Assembly (NCBI GenBank): GCA_964013575.1
Contig: CAXGWP010000005.1
Location: 22,500-86,499, forward strand
Reading direction: 5' to 3'
Source of the DNA: BJGV01 sp964013575
GTDB lineage: Bacteria > Pseudomonadota > Gammaproteobacteria > Burkholderiales > Nitrosomonadaceae
DNA length: 64,000 nucleotides
Shown: in pieces, positions 9,564 through 18,736 of the stretch
Position numbering within the stretch: the stretch's first letter is position 1
Layout: each line of letters starts with the position of its first letter
Notes under the pieces: model-generated
The model's database searches: none
Seen by the model: only the letters and a program-made list of their open reading frames with translations
Told to the model about the DNA's origin: nothing
Position numbers and translations under genes: made by a program

Positions 9564-10645
9564 CTTAATTTAAGTGTAGATAACCCGAGTAGCACTAACA
9601 TCATAGTTATAATCCAGAACCGAACTACTACTTGATTCTCCTTCCACCCTTTTAACTCAAAATGATGGTGCAATGGAGCCATTCGGAAAATACGCCTACC
9701 TGTTAATTTGAATGAAGCTACCTGTACCATTACTGATAAAGTTTCTACCACAAATACACCACCCATAATAAGAAGTATAATTTCCTGGCGTATTATTATA
9801 GTAACAACACCAAGTGCAGCACCAAGAGCCAAAGCACCAACATCACCCATAAATACTTCTGCTGGGTAAGCATTAAACCATAAAAAAGCAAGCCCTGAAC
9901 CTGCCAATGCACCACAAAATACAGCTAATTCAGCTGCATTCGGAATATAAGGAATACCAAGATATTTTGCAAAAATTGAATGACCAGCCACATAAGCAAA
10001 AACTGCTAGCCCACTACTAATCATAACTGTTGGCATAATAGCCAACCCATCTAAACCATCAGTCAAATTTACTGCATTACTAGCACCTACTATGACAAAA
10101 TAGGAGAGCATTACAAATCCAACTAACCCCAATGGTATTATGATTTGCTTAAAAAAAGGCACAATCATACTAGTTTGTACTGCGGAGTCTGCGGTAAGCG
10201 CCAGGTAAAATGCAACAGTAAGTGCAATTGAAGACTGCCAGAAAAATTTAACACCAGCGGAAAGTCCTTTTGGATTGTTATATACCACCTTCCTATAATC
10301 GTCTACCCAGCCAATTGCCCCAAAACCTAAGGTCGTTAACAATACTACCCATATATAATGATTATCTAAATCTGCCCACAATAAGGTACTAATTGCAATA
10401 GAAACTAATATCAATGCACCTCCCATAGTAGGAGTACCTGCTTTAACAAGGTGTGTTTGTGGGCCATCATCACGAACCGATTGACCAATTCTATATGCAG
10501 AAAGCTTACGAATCATAGCTGGACCGACAATAAATGAAATCACTAAAGATGTCAGTGCAGCTAATACCGTTCGTAATGTAATATAATTGAATACATTAAA
10601 TGCTCGGATATCTCCTGCTAACCATTGTGTAAATTCTAATAACAT
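9560..10645 (-). CDS. mraY: Phospho-MurNAc-pentapeptide translocase MraY
   Basis: Integral membrane enzyme that transfers phospho-MurNAc-pentapeptide to undecaprenyl phosphate, forming lipid I. 361 residues with about ten membrane segments. The diagnostic motifs are TPTMGGALI near 73, NLTDGLDGLA near 194 with the catalytic aspartates, FMGDVGALALGA near 266, and MAPLHHHFELKGW near 325. It overlaps murD by 4 bases and lies 79 bases after murF. No deviation from the family. Confidence 0.98.
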   Translation of the reverse strand: MLLEFTQWLAGDIRAFNVFNYITLRTVLAALTSLVISFIVGPAMIRKLSAYRIGQSVRDDGPQTHLVKAGTPTMGGALILVSIAISTLLWADLDNHYIWVVLLTTLGFGAIGWVDDYRKVVYNNPKGLSAGVKFFWQSSIALTVAFYLALTADSAVQTSMIVPFFKQIIIPLGLVGFVMLSYFVIVGASNAVNLTDGLDGLAIMPTVMISSGLAVFAYVAGHSIFAKYLGIPYIPNAAELAVFCGALAGSGLAFLWFNAYPAEVFMGDVGALALGAALGVVTIIIRQEIILLIMGGVFVVETLSVMVQVASFKLTGRRIFRMAPLHHHFELKGWKENQVVVRFWIITMMLVLLGLSTLKLR

Positions 10646-10724
10646 ATTCTACCTAATAGGGCTCTCAATTTTTCCCTTAAATTTTAATTCTAATGGATTT
10701 ATTCTTTTTTAGAATCAATCAAAT

Positions 10725-12092
10725 TTATACCTCAAACCTTCTAACTATTCGATCCATTTGCATAAACCTAGATCCTTTTATTAACAATGTTACATTGGGA
10801 GCTAATACTGACTCAATTTCTACTAAAATATCTTCGATATTTTTAAAATGTTGTCCACCGGAACCAAATTTCCTTACAGAATATGCACTTAATTTACCTA
10901 AAGCAAATAGCCTATCTATCCCAATGAGACGAGCTTCTTTACCAATACGTTCATGAAAATCTATAGCAGCATCACCTAATTCGCCCATATCCCCAAGAAT
11001 TAGAATCTTCTTTCCAGTAGAAATATTTGCTAACACTGATAATGCAGCTCGTACTGATTCTGGATTAGCGTTATAACTATCATCTATCATGATTGCGCCA
11101 TACAGACACTTCTTTTGCTGTAATCTACCGTTCACCCCATCAAATAATTCCAATCCATTTACAATATTTTTCTTTCTTACACCTATTGCAGTTGATGCTG
11201 CAGCTGCTGCAAGTGCGTTATAAACATTATGCCTTCCTGGGACCCGCAATTTGATTTCTACCACTCCATCGGGATGCTCTAATTTCATTCTGGTGCTAGT
11301 AGAATTTAATTGATAACACCCTCTCACTTTTGCTTTATTATTTAACCCAAAATCAATTATTGATTTATTATCAGCAATTTTCCGCCATAGTTTTACATTT
11401 GAATCATCTGCATTAATAACTGCTACGCCTGACTTATCTAACCCTTCAAAAATTTCACCTTTAGCAAGTGCCACTTCCTTAACAGAACCAATCCCTTCTA
11501 TATGTGCAGCACCTGCATTCGTTATCAGTGCAACAGTAGGCTTTACTAGATTAGTTAAATATGAAATTTCACCAGCGTGACTCATACCCATTTCTATTAC
11601 CGCATATTCATGCTTTCTATCTAACTGTAACAACATTTTTGGAACACCAATATCATTATTAAAATTACCAGTAGTTGCTAATATTTTGTTACGATTCTCT
11701 CCAACTAACTGAAGTAGTATTAATGCAATCATTTCTTTTACTGTTGTTTTTCCATTGCTACCTGTTACTGCAATTATAGGTATATCAAAGCGCCCCCTCC
11801 AATATGCTGCCAATTGGCCCAAACCTAATAGTGTATCTCTAACAATTATTATAGGAATTGTTAGACTCTGGTCCTCTTTGATATCTGAACCTTGATTAAC
11901 CATAACAGCTGCAGCACCTCTATCCTTTGCCTGGAAAATAAATTCATGCCCATCAAAATTCTTACCACTCAAAGCTACAAATAAATCACCACCCTTTATA
12001 TCTCTGCTATCAGTACTTACTCCAGTAAAAAGCACATCTTTACCATGCCATTCTGCATGCAATATATGGGCCACTTCCTGTACTGTCATCAT
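10725..12092 (-). CDS. murF: UDP-MurNAc-tripeptide--D-alanyl-D-alanine ligase
   Basis: Adds the D-Ala-D-Ala dipeptide made by Ddl to complete the pentapeptide precursor. The 455 residues show the ATP loop VTGSNGKTTVKEM (about 109-121), the MurF-specific segment DDSYNANPESVRAA (about 333-346), and a C-terminal binding domain with ILGDMGELG. The start ATGATG overlaps the murE stop by 4 bases. The order murE-murF-mraY is standard. Confidence 0.97.
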   Translation of the reverse strand: MMTVQEVAHILHAEWHGKDVLFTGVSTDSRDIKGGDLFVALSGKNFDGHEFIFQAKDRGAAAVMVNQGSDIKEDQSLTIPIIIVRDTLLGLGQLAAYWRGRFDIPIIAVTGSNGKTTVKEMIALILLQLVGENRNKILATTGNFNNDIGVPKMLLQLDRKHEYAVIEMGMSHAGEISYLTNLVKPTVALITNAGAAHIEGIGSVKEVALAKGEIFEGLDKSGVAVINADDSNVKLWRKIADNKSIIDFGLNNKAKVRGCYQLNSTSTRMKLEHPDGVVEIKLRVPGRHNVYNALAAAAASTAIGVRKKNIVNGLELFDGVNGRLQQKKCLYGAIMIDDSYNANPESVRAALSVLANISTGKKILILGDMGELGDAAIDFHERIGKEARLIGIDRLFALGKLSAYSVRKFGSGGQHFKNIEDILVEIESVLAPNVTLLIKGSRFMQMDRIVRRFEV

Positions 12093-13642
12093 ATTTGGTC
12101 CTGCATTTTTGCTAGTTCCTGTAAAGTTAATCTCACCACTCTCATATCACTAAAAGGAATTTTTTGCGCACCTATTTCCTGATATTCTTCACTTCCTTTT
12201 CCTGCAATAAGAACCACATCACCTCTATGCGCATCATTTAAAGCCCGGCAAATAGCCACTTCTCTATTTTCTTCAACAAAATAATTTTTATCTGCACCCA
12301 AGGCTATATCATTAATAATAGAATAAGGATCCTCATCACGGGGATTATCACTAGTAATAATAGTTTCATCAGATAACTCTGTTGCAATTTTTCCCATAAG
12401 CGCCCGTTTATCTTGGTCGCGATTGCCACCACAACCAAAAACACAAATTAATTTTGATTTCTTATTTCTAAATTTTAAAATATTGGCAGTACTACTAACA
12501 ATCTCACGTAGTGCTGTTAATGTTTTTTTTAAAGCGTCTGGAGTATGAGCAAAATCAACAATCACCAATGGTAAACTACCTCCACCAAATTTCTGCATCC
12601 TACCTGATATAGATTGTATTTTTTTTAATGACTTCACTGCATCACTTAAATTAAAACCACACGCTAATAGTGTAGAAATAACTCCAAGCAAATTAGATGC
12701 ATTAAAAGCTCCAATTAACTCTGCTTTGACCCCTATACGCTCCCCCTCAAATACAACTTCAAACTCTAGCTCCTTGGCATTAATTTTCAAATTACAACCA
12801 TAAACCATTTTAAATAATTTTGAATCACAACCCTCTATTTCCAGATCTTTAAACCCATACCCTATAATATCTATAGGTCGACCCTTTAATTTATTTATCA
12901 AATTTATACCAAAATCATCATCAAAATTTATAACAGCATACTTAAGCCCATTCCAATGAAATAAGCTTGCTTTACAAGCAGCATATGCATCCATGCTGCC
13001 ATGATAATCCAAATGGTCATGTGATAAATTCGTAAATAATGCTATTGATAATGTAGACCCATTTATTCTGCCTTGAGCTATACCGTGAGATGAAGCCTCC
13101 ATTACCACATACTGAGCACCTTGTTTCAAGAAATCAGCCATTCTTTGCTGTAATAAAACTGGGCCAGGCGTTGTATTAATAGAAGGAAGAAGATTATCTG
13201 AAAAACCACTGCCCAAAGTACCTATTGAAGCCGCTCTTATACCAAGCTCTGCCAACGCCTGGGCTATCCACTGAACACATGACGTCTTTCCATTTGTTCC
13301 AGTAACACCAATTAGACATAGTTTTCCAGATGGATTTCTATATACATGACTTGCAATTGCACCCACCTTATTACGTAAGCTTGATATTGATAAATTAGGT
13401 ATCTTCCACTTAGGATTCCATACAAAACCATTTTGTTCCCACAATACTGCATTTGCCCCCGCTTTAATTGCTTGTGGAATATATTTACGTGTATCAACCT
13501 TCTCTCCAACATAAGCTAGAAATGTATCTCCTGGTTTAACCATTCGACTATCAGTAACTAGATTCTCAATATTAATACCCATGCTATTAAGTAAGTCTGG
13601 GTCAAAATTTTCTTCTAATATTTCTTTACTCCTAAAATTCAT
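12089..13642 (-). CDS. murE: UDP-MurNAc-tripeptide synthetase (meso-diaminopimelate adding)
   Basis: Adds the third residue of the stem peptide. The ATP loop is GVTGTNGKTSC (about 114-124), and LSHDHLDYHG follows in the central domain. Near residue 425 the C-terminal domain has DNPRDEDP; the DNPR form of this motif is established as marking use of meso-diaminopimelate, against lysine in Gram-positive homologues. That fits a Gram-negative host. At 517 residues it is slightly longer than the usual 490-500. It overlaps ftsI and murF by 4 bases each, so the three are probably translated in a coupled way. Confidence 0.97.
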   Translation of the reverse strand: MNFRSKEILEENFDPDLLNSMGINIENLVTDSRMVKPGDTFLAYVGEKVDTRKYIPQAIKAGANAVLWEQNGFVWNPKWKIPNLSISSLRNKVGAIASHVYRNPSGKLCLIGVTGTNGKTSCVQWIAQALAELGIRAASIGTLGSGFSDNLLPSINTTPGPVLLQQRMADFLKQGAQYVVMEASSHGIAQGRINGSTLSIALFTNLSHDHLDYHGSMDAYAACKASLFHWNGLKYAVINFDDDFGINLINKLKGRPIDIIGYGFKDLEIEGCDSKLFKMVYGCNLKINAKELEFEVVFEGERIGVKAELIGAFNASNLLGVISTLLACGFNLSDAVKSLKKIQSISGRMQKFGGGSLPLVIVDFAHTPDALKKTLTALREIVSSTANILKFRNKKSKLICVFGCGGNRDQDKRALMGKIATELSDETIITSDNPRDEDPYSIINDIALGADKNYFVEENREVAICRALNDAHRGDVVLIAGKGSEEYQEIGAQKIPFSDMRVVRLTLQELAKMQDQI

Positions 13643-15366
13643 ACATCACCTTTAAATCTTGGAGCCACTGGTGAGAAAACTGTTTTATCAATATGGGCAT
13701 CATGAGGAACATTTAAATTTCTTAATGCATCAGCCATAACTCGACTAAACACTGGTGCGGCTACTGCTCCTCCAAAATATTTTCCACCTGAGGGCTCATC
13801 AAGCATTACCGCAATAATAAGGCGTGGGTTAGAAGCTGGCGCATAGCCTACAAATGAAGAGATATACTTATCTTTAGCATAACCGCCACTATCTTTTACT
13901 TTATGAGCAGTACCAGTCTTACCAGCAACTCGATAACCCTTAATTTGTGCAAGCGTTGCTGTACCACCCTTTTCTACCACCATCTCTAACATTTTACTTA
14001 CAGAAAGCGCCGTTTTACGTGAGATTATCTGCTTACCAGCTGGCGGCTTATCAAGCTTTAATAAAGATACTGGCTTTAATTTTCCTTCTTCTGAAAACAA
14101 AGTATAGGCACGAGCTAACTGCAATAAATTTACTGAAATACCCATCCCATAAGACATTGTTGCCTGCTCAATTGATCGCCATTTTTGATATGGACGAAGT
14201 TTTCCCTTAACCTCACCAGGAAATCCAGAGCCAGTAGTCATACCAAAACCTGTGCGATTCAAAGTTTCCCACATTGTTTGTGCTGACAATTTCAAAGCAA
14301 TCTGTACAGTACCAACATTACTAGATTTCTTAATCACTTCCTCTACAGTCAAGATACCTTCGACATGCGAATCCCTTATGGTATTTTTACCAATAGTGAT
14401 AAACCCAGGAGCAGTATCAAATTCAGTATCTGAATTTATTTTACCTGCATCTAGTGCAGATGCTACTATAAACGGCTTCATAGTCGAACCGGGCTCAAAT
14501 ATATCAGTTAATACCCTATTCCTTGATTTCTCCCCAATCCTTTCAGTTCTATTATTTGGATTGTATGTTGGCAAATTAACTAACGCTAATATTTCTCCAG
14601 TTTGGGAATCTAAAACTACTATCTCTCCAGCTTTAGCCTTATTAATATCCATAGCACGCTTTAATTCTCTATATGCAGAATACTGAATTTTACTATCAAG
14701 AGATAAGGCTAAATCTTGTCCCGGCCTAGGCTTTAAAATTATTTCAATATCTTCAACAATACGCCCCTTTCTATCTTTAATAACACGACGAAGACCAGAT
14801 TTACCAGCTAAAGTTTCTTGCCACCCTAATTCAATACCTTCTTGCCCGTTATCATCCACATTAGTAAACCCCAACACTTGAGCTGTTATCTCACGCTTAG
14901 GATAATACCTCTTAAATTCGGGATCAAAAAATATCCCAGGAAGACCAAGCTCAGCTATTTTATCTGCTACATCTGGCGATAAATGACGCTTCAAATAAAC
15001 AAAATCTCGCTTCTTATTACCTATTTTTCTTCTAATATCAGCAACATTCATCTCAGCTAATTCAGCCAATCTTTGTAATTGACTATTAGTTACATGAAAA
15101 CCAGCAGGATTTGCCCATAAAGATTTTACTGGTGTACTAATAGCAAGAGGCTCACCATGTCGATCAGTAATCATTCCACGATGTGCTGGCATCTCAACCA
15201 CACGACTAGAACGTAATTCTCCTTTTTTCTGCAAGATGTCATTATGCATTCCTTGCAAATAAACTGCACGAACACTCAAACCAAAAAAGCCAAGCAATAA
15301 AAATGCAGATAAGACTCGAGCACGCCACGCTGGTAAGGTAAAATTCAGAACAGGATTACGAGTCAT
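13639..15366 (-). CDS. ftsI: Septal transpeptidase FtsI (penicillin-binding protein 3)
   Basis: Class B penicillin-binding protein that cross-links septal murein. One membrane helix lies near residues 16-34, followed by a pedestal domain starting at VEMPAHRGMITDRHG. The transpeptidase domain has all three active-site motifs: S-x-x-K in EPGSTMKPF (about 294-302), SSN in KKSSNVGT (about 346), and KTGT in VAGKTGTAHKV (about 487). 575 residues is normal for FtsI. It overlaps ftsL upstream and murE downstream by 4 bases each. Confidence 0.97.
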   Translation of the reverse strand: MTRNPVLNFTLPAWRARVLSAFLLLGFFGLSVRAVYLQGMHNDILQKKGELRSSRVVEMPAHRGMITDRHGEPLAISTPVKSLWANPAGFHVTNSQLQRLAELAEMNVADIRRKIGNKKRDFVYLKRHLSPDVADKIAELGLPGIFFDPEFKRYYPKREITAQVLGFTNVDDNGQEGIELGWQETLAGKSGLRRVIKDRKGRIVEDIEIILKPRPGQDLALSLDSKIQYSAYRELKRAMDINKAKAGEIVVLDSQTGEILALVNLPTYNPNNRTERIGEKSRNRVLTDIFEPGSTMKPFIVASALDAGKINSDTEFDTAPGFITIGKNTIRDSHVEGILTVEEVIKKSSNVGTVQIALKLSAQTMWETLNRTGFGMTTGSGFPGEVKGKLRPYQKWRSIEQATMSYGMGISVNLLQLARAYTLFSEEGKLKPVSLLKLDKPPAGKQIISRKTALSVSKMLEMVVEKGGTATLAQIKGYRVAGKTGTAHKVKDSGGYAKDKYISSFVGYAPASNPRLIIAVMLDEPSGGKYFGGAVAAPVFSRVMADALRNLNVPHDAHIDKTVFSPVAPRFKGDV

Positions 15367-15668
15367 CGTTCTTCCTCTTTTACAGGAACTGCTGAACTAT
15401 CAGACTCTATTAAGGAAATAATTTTAATTTGGGACTCATCTGGAACCTTCATTAATAATTTCTTAGTAGCTATCCTCTCAATCTGAGTCCGCATTGCAAC
15501 AGTACTCTGCTCGAGAAGTAACTGATCCCACTCTACAGCTAAATTTGTTGCCTTCTTCTGCTCTTTTTCCAGCTCCATAAAAAGCTTACGTGCTTCATGC
15601 TTTGAGGTCACAACACCTAAAGCACAAAAAATAACAATCAACGTAAGAAAAATATTTAGTCTAGTCAC
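15363..15668 (-). CDS. ftsL: Cell division protein FtsL
   Basis: Small bitopic divisome protein that forms a coiled coil with FtsB and helps activate FtsWI. The 101 residues have a membrane helix at about 4-22 (LNIFLTLIVIFCALGVV) and then a charged helical region at 25-75 with leucine-rich heptads (ARKLFMELEKEQKKA), as expected. Sequence is weakly conserved in this family, so the call depends on topology, length and the position directly before ftsI with a 4-base overlap. Upstream it is unusual: the preceding gene is ftsZ, 153 bases away, instead of rsmH. Confidence 0.9.
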   Translation of the reverse strand: MTRLNIFLTLIVIFCALGVVTSKHEARKLFMELEKEQKKATNLAVEWDQLLLEQSTVAMRTQIERIATKKLLMKVPDESQIKIISLIESDSSAVPVKEEER

Positions 15669-15821
15669 TTCGATTTTCTATGACTAAAGTCATTAGCCTA
15701 TATAACCACTATAACTATCTAGCTTGTATAACAAAAGAAACTAAAGCCAAATAAATAATTACTAAATGTAGCAGTAATTATTTTGCCTTGTACCACCAAT
15801 ATTATTTTTCTACAAAAAATT
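15669..15821 (-). promoter_or_regulatory. ftsZ-ftsL spacer with a dyad
   Basis: A 153-base gap inside an otherwise tightly packed cluster. Besides the hairpin at 15754-15782 it contains a 14-base dyad, ATGACT-TT-AGTCAT on the minus strand, at 15680-15693, only about 11 bases before the ftsL start. The dyad could be an operator or could sequester the ftsL leader; neither is shown. The gap probably holds a promoter for ftsL and the genes after it, but I cannot point to convincing -35/-10 boxes. Confidence 0.3.
15754..15782 (-). terminator. Hairpin downstream of ftsZ, possible weak terminator
   Basis: A perfect 10-base inverted repeat (AATAATTACT and AGTAATTATT) with a 9-base loop, 40 bases past the ftsZ stop. 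The stem is almost all A/T and only a mixed TATTT follows on the minus strand, so it would be a weak intrinsic terminator or an mRNA-stabilising stem. It would allow ftsZ to be expressed at a different level from ftsL and later genes, which is plausible because FtsZ is needed in much larger amounts. Confidence 0.4.
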
Positions 15822-16991
15822 TCAATCAGCCTGTTTCCTTAAAAAAGCAGGGATCTCTAATTCATCTACGCCAGATTGCTTCATTGCTTGCACTGCTTCA
15901 CGCCTATTTGTACGTGTAACTGCAGGAACACTAAGCTCTCTCAGATCCACTATATCTTCTGATGATGAATCATTAGTTCCAGTACGGGTATGAATAACAC
16001 TTAGTGGCTTAGTAGCAGCATGATGACTAACTTCTAGTTCATTAAGTCCTGTTGCTACAACCGTCACACGCAGATCATTCTGCATACTTTCATCTATTAC
16101 TGTACCAATAATTATAGTGGCGTCTTCATCTGTAAAATCTTTAATGGTATTCATTACCTCTTGTACTTCTCGCATCTTTAATCCCGAGCTCGCAGTAATA
16201 TTTACTAACACTCCACGGGCTCCAGAAAGATTAACCCCTTCAAGCAAAGGGCTAGCAACTGCCTGCTGTGCTGATAAGCTAGCACGGTCAATTCCTGTTG
16301 AAAGCGCAGTCCCCATCATAGCCATACCTGCTTCTGCCATTACAGTTTTAACATCAGCAAAATCTACATTTACAAGACCTGGACAATTAATTACCTCAGA
16401 TATTCCTGCAACTGCCCCATGAAGCACACTATTTGCTTCCTCAAAAGCATCTAACATGCTCACATCATCCCCTAACACTGACATTAATTTATCATTTGGG
16501 ATAACAATTAATGAGTCAACATAGTTTGATAATTCCTCCATTCCAATCTGTGCCGATTTTAGACGCTTACCTTCAAATAAAAATGGCTTTGTTACAACCG
16601 CAACAGTTAGAATATTCATTTCTTTTGCTATCTCTGCCACTATTGGCGCCGCACCAGTCCCAGTTCCACCTCCCATACCTGCAGTAATGAATAACATATC
16701 CGCCCCATCAATTAACTCAGCAATACGGTCACGTTCTTCAATTGCAGCCAAGCGCCCAATTTCAGGATTTGCTCCAGCACCTAATCCCTTTGTAATAGCA
16801 GGACCTAATTGTAATAAAATACGTGCCTGATTACGCTTTAATGACTGCGCATCAGTATTAGCACAAATAAACTCAACACCCTCAACTCCGTTCTTAATCA
16901 TGTGGTCTACAGCATTACCCCCACAACCACCGACACCTATAACTTTTATAACTGCCGCTCGGTCTTCTGCCTCCATGATCTCGAATTTCAT
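15822..16991 (-). CDS. ftsZ: Cell division protein FtsZ, at an unusual cluster position
   Basis: Tubulin-like GTPase that polymerises into the Z ring at midcell. The glycine-rich GTP loop GGGTGTG is at residues 107-113, the T7 loop is NVDFADVKTVM near 210-220, and the conserved tail that binds FtsA and ZipA is IPAFLRKQ at the end. 389 residues is normal. A good ribosome site (AAAGGAGAG) precedes the ATG. Gene order here is rsmH-ftsZ-ftsL; in most proteobacteria ftsZ follows ftsA at the far end of the cluster. All functional motifs are intact, so this is probably the main FtsZ and not a degenerate paralogue. Confidence 0.97.
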   Translation of the reverse strand: MKFEIMEAEDRAAVIKVIGVGGCGGNAVDHMIKNGVEGVEFICANTDAQSLKRNQARILLQLGPAITKGLGAGANPEIGRLAAIEERDRIAELIDGADMLFITAGMGGGTGTGAAPIVAEIAKEMNILTVAVVTKPFLFEGKRLKSAQIGMEELSNYVDSLIVIPNDKLMSVLGDDVSMLDAFEEANSVLHGAVAGISEVINCPGLVNVDFADVKTVMAEAGMAMMGTALSTGIDRASLSAQQAVASPLLEGVNLSGARGVLVNITASSGLKMREVQEVMNTIKDFTDEDATIIIGTVIDESMQNDLRVTVVATGLNELEVSHHAATKPLSVIHTRTGTNDSSSEDIVDLRELSVPAVTRTNRREAVQAMKQSGVDELEIPAFLRKQAD

Positions 16992-17063
16992 AACAACTCT
17001 CCTTTGATGAGTTAGTCAAATTATTTACTTATTTTAAATCTAATATTTTTGAAAACACCTCTT

Positions 17064-17999
17064 CTATTTATTTTCCAAATTTATTCTTTCTGCTACGCGC
17101 ATAACTGCACTCCTAGCACGAGGATTAACCCCTATTTCCCTTTCTTTAGGTCGTATTGCTCTCCCAACTAAACGTAACTTAGGGCGAATAAGGCATTGCA
17201 TATCTTCATCTCGTATTGGTAGCCTACGAGGAAATTTATCTAAACATGAGGCCTCTCTCATAAAACGTTTAACAATACGGTCCTCCAATGAGTGAAAACT
17301 AATAACTACAAGCCGTCCACCTTTCTTCAGCAATTTTATACAATCTGGTAGAATCAATGATAATTCCTCAAGCTCCTGATTTAAATAAATCCGTATAGCC
17401 TGAAAAGTACGCGTTGCCGGATGATGACTTTTCCTATTTGGGTGAATAACCTTTGCTATAATCTCTGAAAGTTGTAGCGTAGTAGTAATAGCCCTTTGTG
17501 CTCTTGCCACGACAATTTCTCTGGCAATCTGCTTAGCAAATCTTTCTTCACCATAACTCCTGATTACCTCCTTCAAATGAACTTCAGAAGCTGAAGCAAT
17601 CCATTCTGTTGCTGTCTGTCCTTTACACGTATCCATACGCATATCAAGAGGCCCATCTAAACGAAAACTAAATCCCCTTGATACATCTTGAAGCTGTAGT
17701 GATGAAACTCCTAAATCCAACAATATCCCATCCACTTGGAGCACGCCAAAATCCTGTAATTCGTGCCTCATTTTAGAAAATTTATTATGGATAATATGAA
17801 AATTCCTATTTCTGATAGATTGTCCTCTAGCTACCGCAGACATATCTCTATCAAAAGCAATTAATTTTCCTCTTTTATCTAGTTTTTCTAATATCATCTT
17901 ACTATGACCGCCGAAACCAAAAGTTCCGTCAATATAAACTCCACTTGGTTTGATCATCAATGCATCTACTGCCTCATGTAGCAAAACTGTGACGTGCAT
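17064..17999 (-). CDS. rsmH: 16S rRNA (cytosine-1402-N4)-methyltransferase
   Basis: Methylates N4 of C1402 in 16S rRNA in the P-site region, using S-adenosylmethionine. The protein begins HVTVLLHEAVDAL and has the SAM-binding loop DGTFGFGGHS (about 24-33), LLDLGVSSLQL, FSFRLDGPLDMRMD near 121-134, and the C-terminal HSLEDRIVKRF. 311 residues is typical of RsmH (MraW). It begins 17 bases after mraZ, the canonical second place of the dcw cluster, and is followed by ftsZ after 72 bases. Confidence 0.97.
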   Translation of the reverse strand: MHVTVLLHEAVDALMIKPSGVYIDGTFGFGGHSKMILEKLDKRGKLIAFDRDMSAVARGQSIRNRNFHIIHNKFSKMRHELQDFGVLQVDGILLDLGVSSLQLQDVSRGFSFRLDGPLDMRMDTCKGQTATEWIASASEVHLKEVIRSYGEERFAKQIAREIVVARAQRAITTTLQLSEIIAKVIHPNRKSHHPATRTFQAIRIYLNQELEELSLILPDCIKLLKKGGRLVVISFHSLEDRIVKRFMREASCLDKFPRRLPIRDEDMQCLIRPKLRLVGRAIRPKEREIGVNPRARSAVMRVAERINLENK

Positions 18000-18016
18000 C
18001 TAAAATCACCACCACA

Positions 18017-18463
18017 TCACAATGAAAACCCATCAAGCTCAGAAGACATGTTTTCACCTTTTAGAGCTAAAGAATCATCAATTTGCTGATTCCATTTTTC
18101 TTCTTCCCATAATTCTAATTTTGCACCCTGACCCACCAACACCACATTCTTAATTAACCCTGCGAACTGACGCAAAGGTGGCGGTACTAAAATTCGACCA
18201 GAAGCGTCCATCTCCACATCACTAGCATTACCAACCAGAAGACGCTGCAAACTACGAGTTTCTGGATTAAAACTTGAAAGCCCATTTAATTTTTGTTCTA
18301 TAGGCTCCCAAGCAGGCTGTGGATAAACTAACAAACATCTAGCTGGGTCTGCTGTAAGGACTAAATGACCCTCACAAAAAGCTATAAGCCCTTCTCGATA
18401 TTTAGTAGGTATCGCAAGCCTTCCCTTATTATCAAGATTAAGTTGTGTGACCCCACGAAACAT
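18017..18463 (-). CDS. mraZ: Transcriptional regulator MraZ
   Basis: First gene of the dcw cluster. MraZ is an AbrB-like ring-forming DNA-binding protein known to bind repeats of TGGGN spaced by five bases in its own promoter. The 148 residues start MFRGVTQLNLDNKGRLAIP and show the second duplicated half as DASGRILVPPPLR near 103-115; the repeated D-x-x-G-R-x-x-x-P motif is diagnostic. The predicted operator lies just upstream at 18521-18550, so autoregulation of the cluster is likely. Confidence 0.97.
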   Translation of the reverse strand: MFRGVTQLNLDNKGRLAIPTKYREGLIAFCEGHLVLTADPARCLLVYPQPAWEPIEQKLNGLSSFNPETRSLQRLLVGNASDVEMDASGRILVPPPLRQFAGLIKNVVLVGQGAKLELWEEEKWNQQIDDSLALKGENMSSELDGFSL

Positions 18464-18520
18464 ATTTTCCCTTGTTCTCCTAGATAAAACTTTAAGTTGA
18501 TAGCTTGTTTCAATCGAATT

Positions 18521-18550
18521 GTTTTCCCACTATTTCCCACAAATGTCCAC
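18521..18550 (-). promoter_or_regulatory. MraZ operator: three tandem 10-base boxes
   Basis: Read on the minus strand this is GTGGACATTT, GTGGGAAATA and GTGGGAAAAC in immediate succession, that is TGGAC, TGGGA and TGGGA each separated by exactly five bases. This matches the known MraZ-binding pattern of TGGGN repeats with 5-base spacers. It ends about 57 bases before the mraZ start and directly follows the predicted promoter. Confidence 0.85.
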
Positions 18551-18577
18551 TCTAATTAAAAAATATAACCAAGTCAA
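18549..18577 (-). promoter_or_regulatory. Predicted sigma-70 promoter of the dcw cluster
   Basis: On the minus strand TTGACT (18572-18577) is separated by 17 bases from TAGAGT (18549-18554). The -35 box matches five of six consensus bases and the -10 box four of six. The MraZ boxes begin at the end of the -10 element, a sensible place for repression. Another TTGAAA further downstream could start a second promoter, but its -10 is poor. Confidence 0.55.
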
Positions 18578-18736
18578 GAGAAATTAATGAATTTTTGTTT
18601 ATTTGACAAAGACTTAAGAAGAGACCCAACAAAATTTTCTTGAATACAAAAATACACTATGCAAATAAAAGGGATAGGTATTAAACTAAATGGAATTTAA
18701 AGCTTAATAATACTCTAAGAAATATTACGATATAGT

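Noticed and set aside
14252..14686. 144-codon frame on the plus strand
   Set aside because: Lies wholly antisense to the transpeptidase domain of ftsI, which has full coding evidence.
15822..16991. ftsZ as a degenerate paralogue
   Set aside because: GTP loop, T7 loop and C-terminal FtsA-binding peptide are all intact, and the length is normal.
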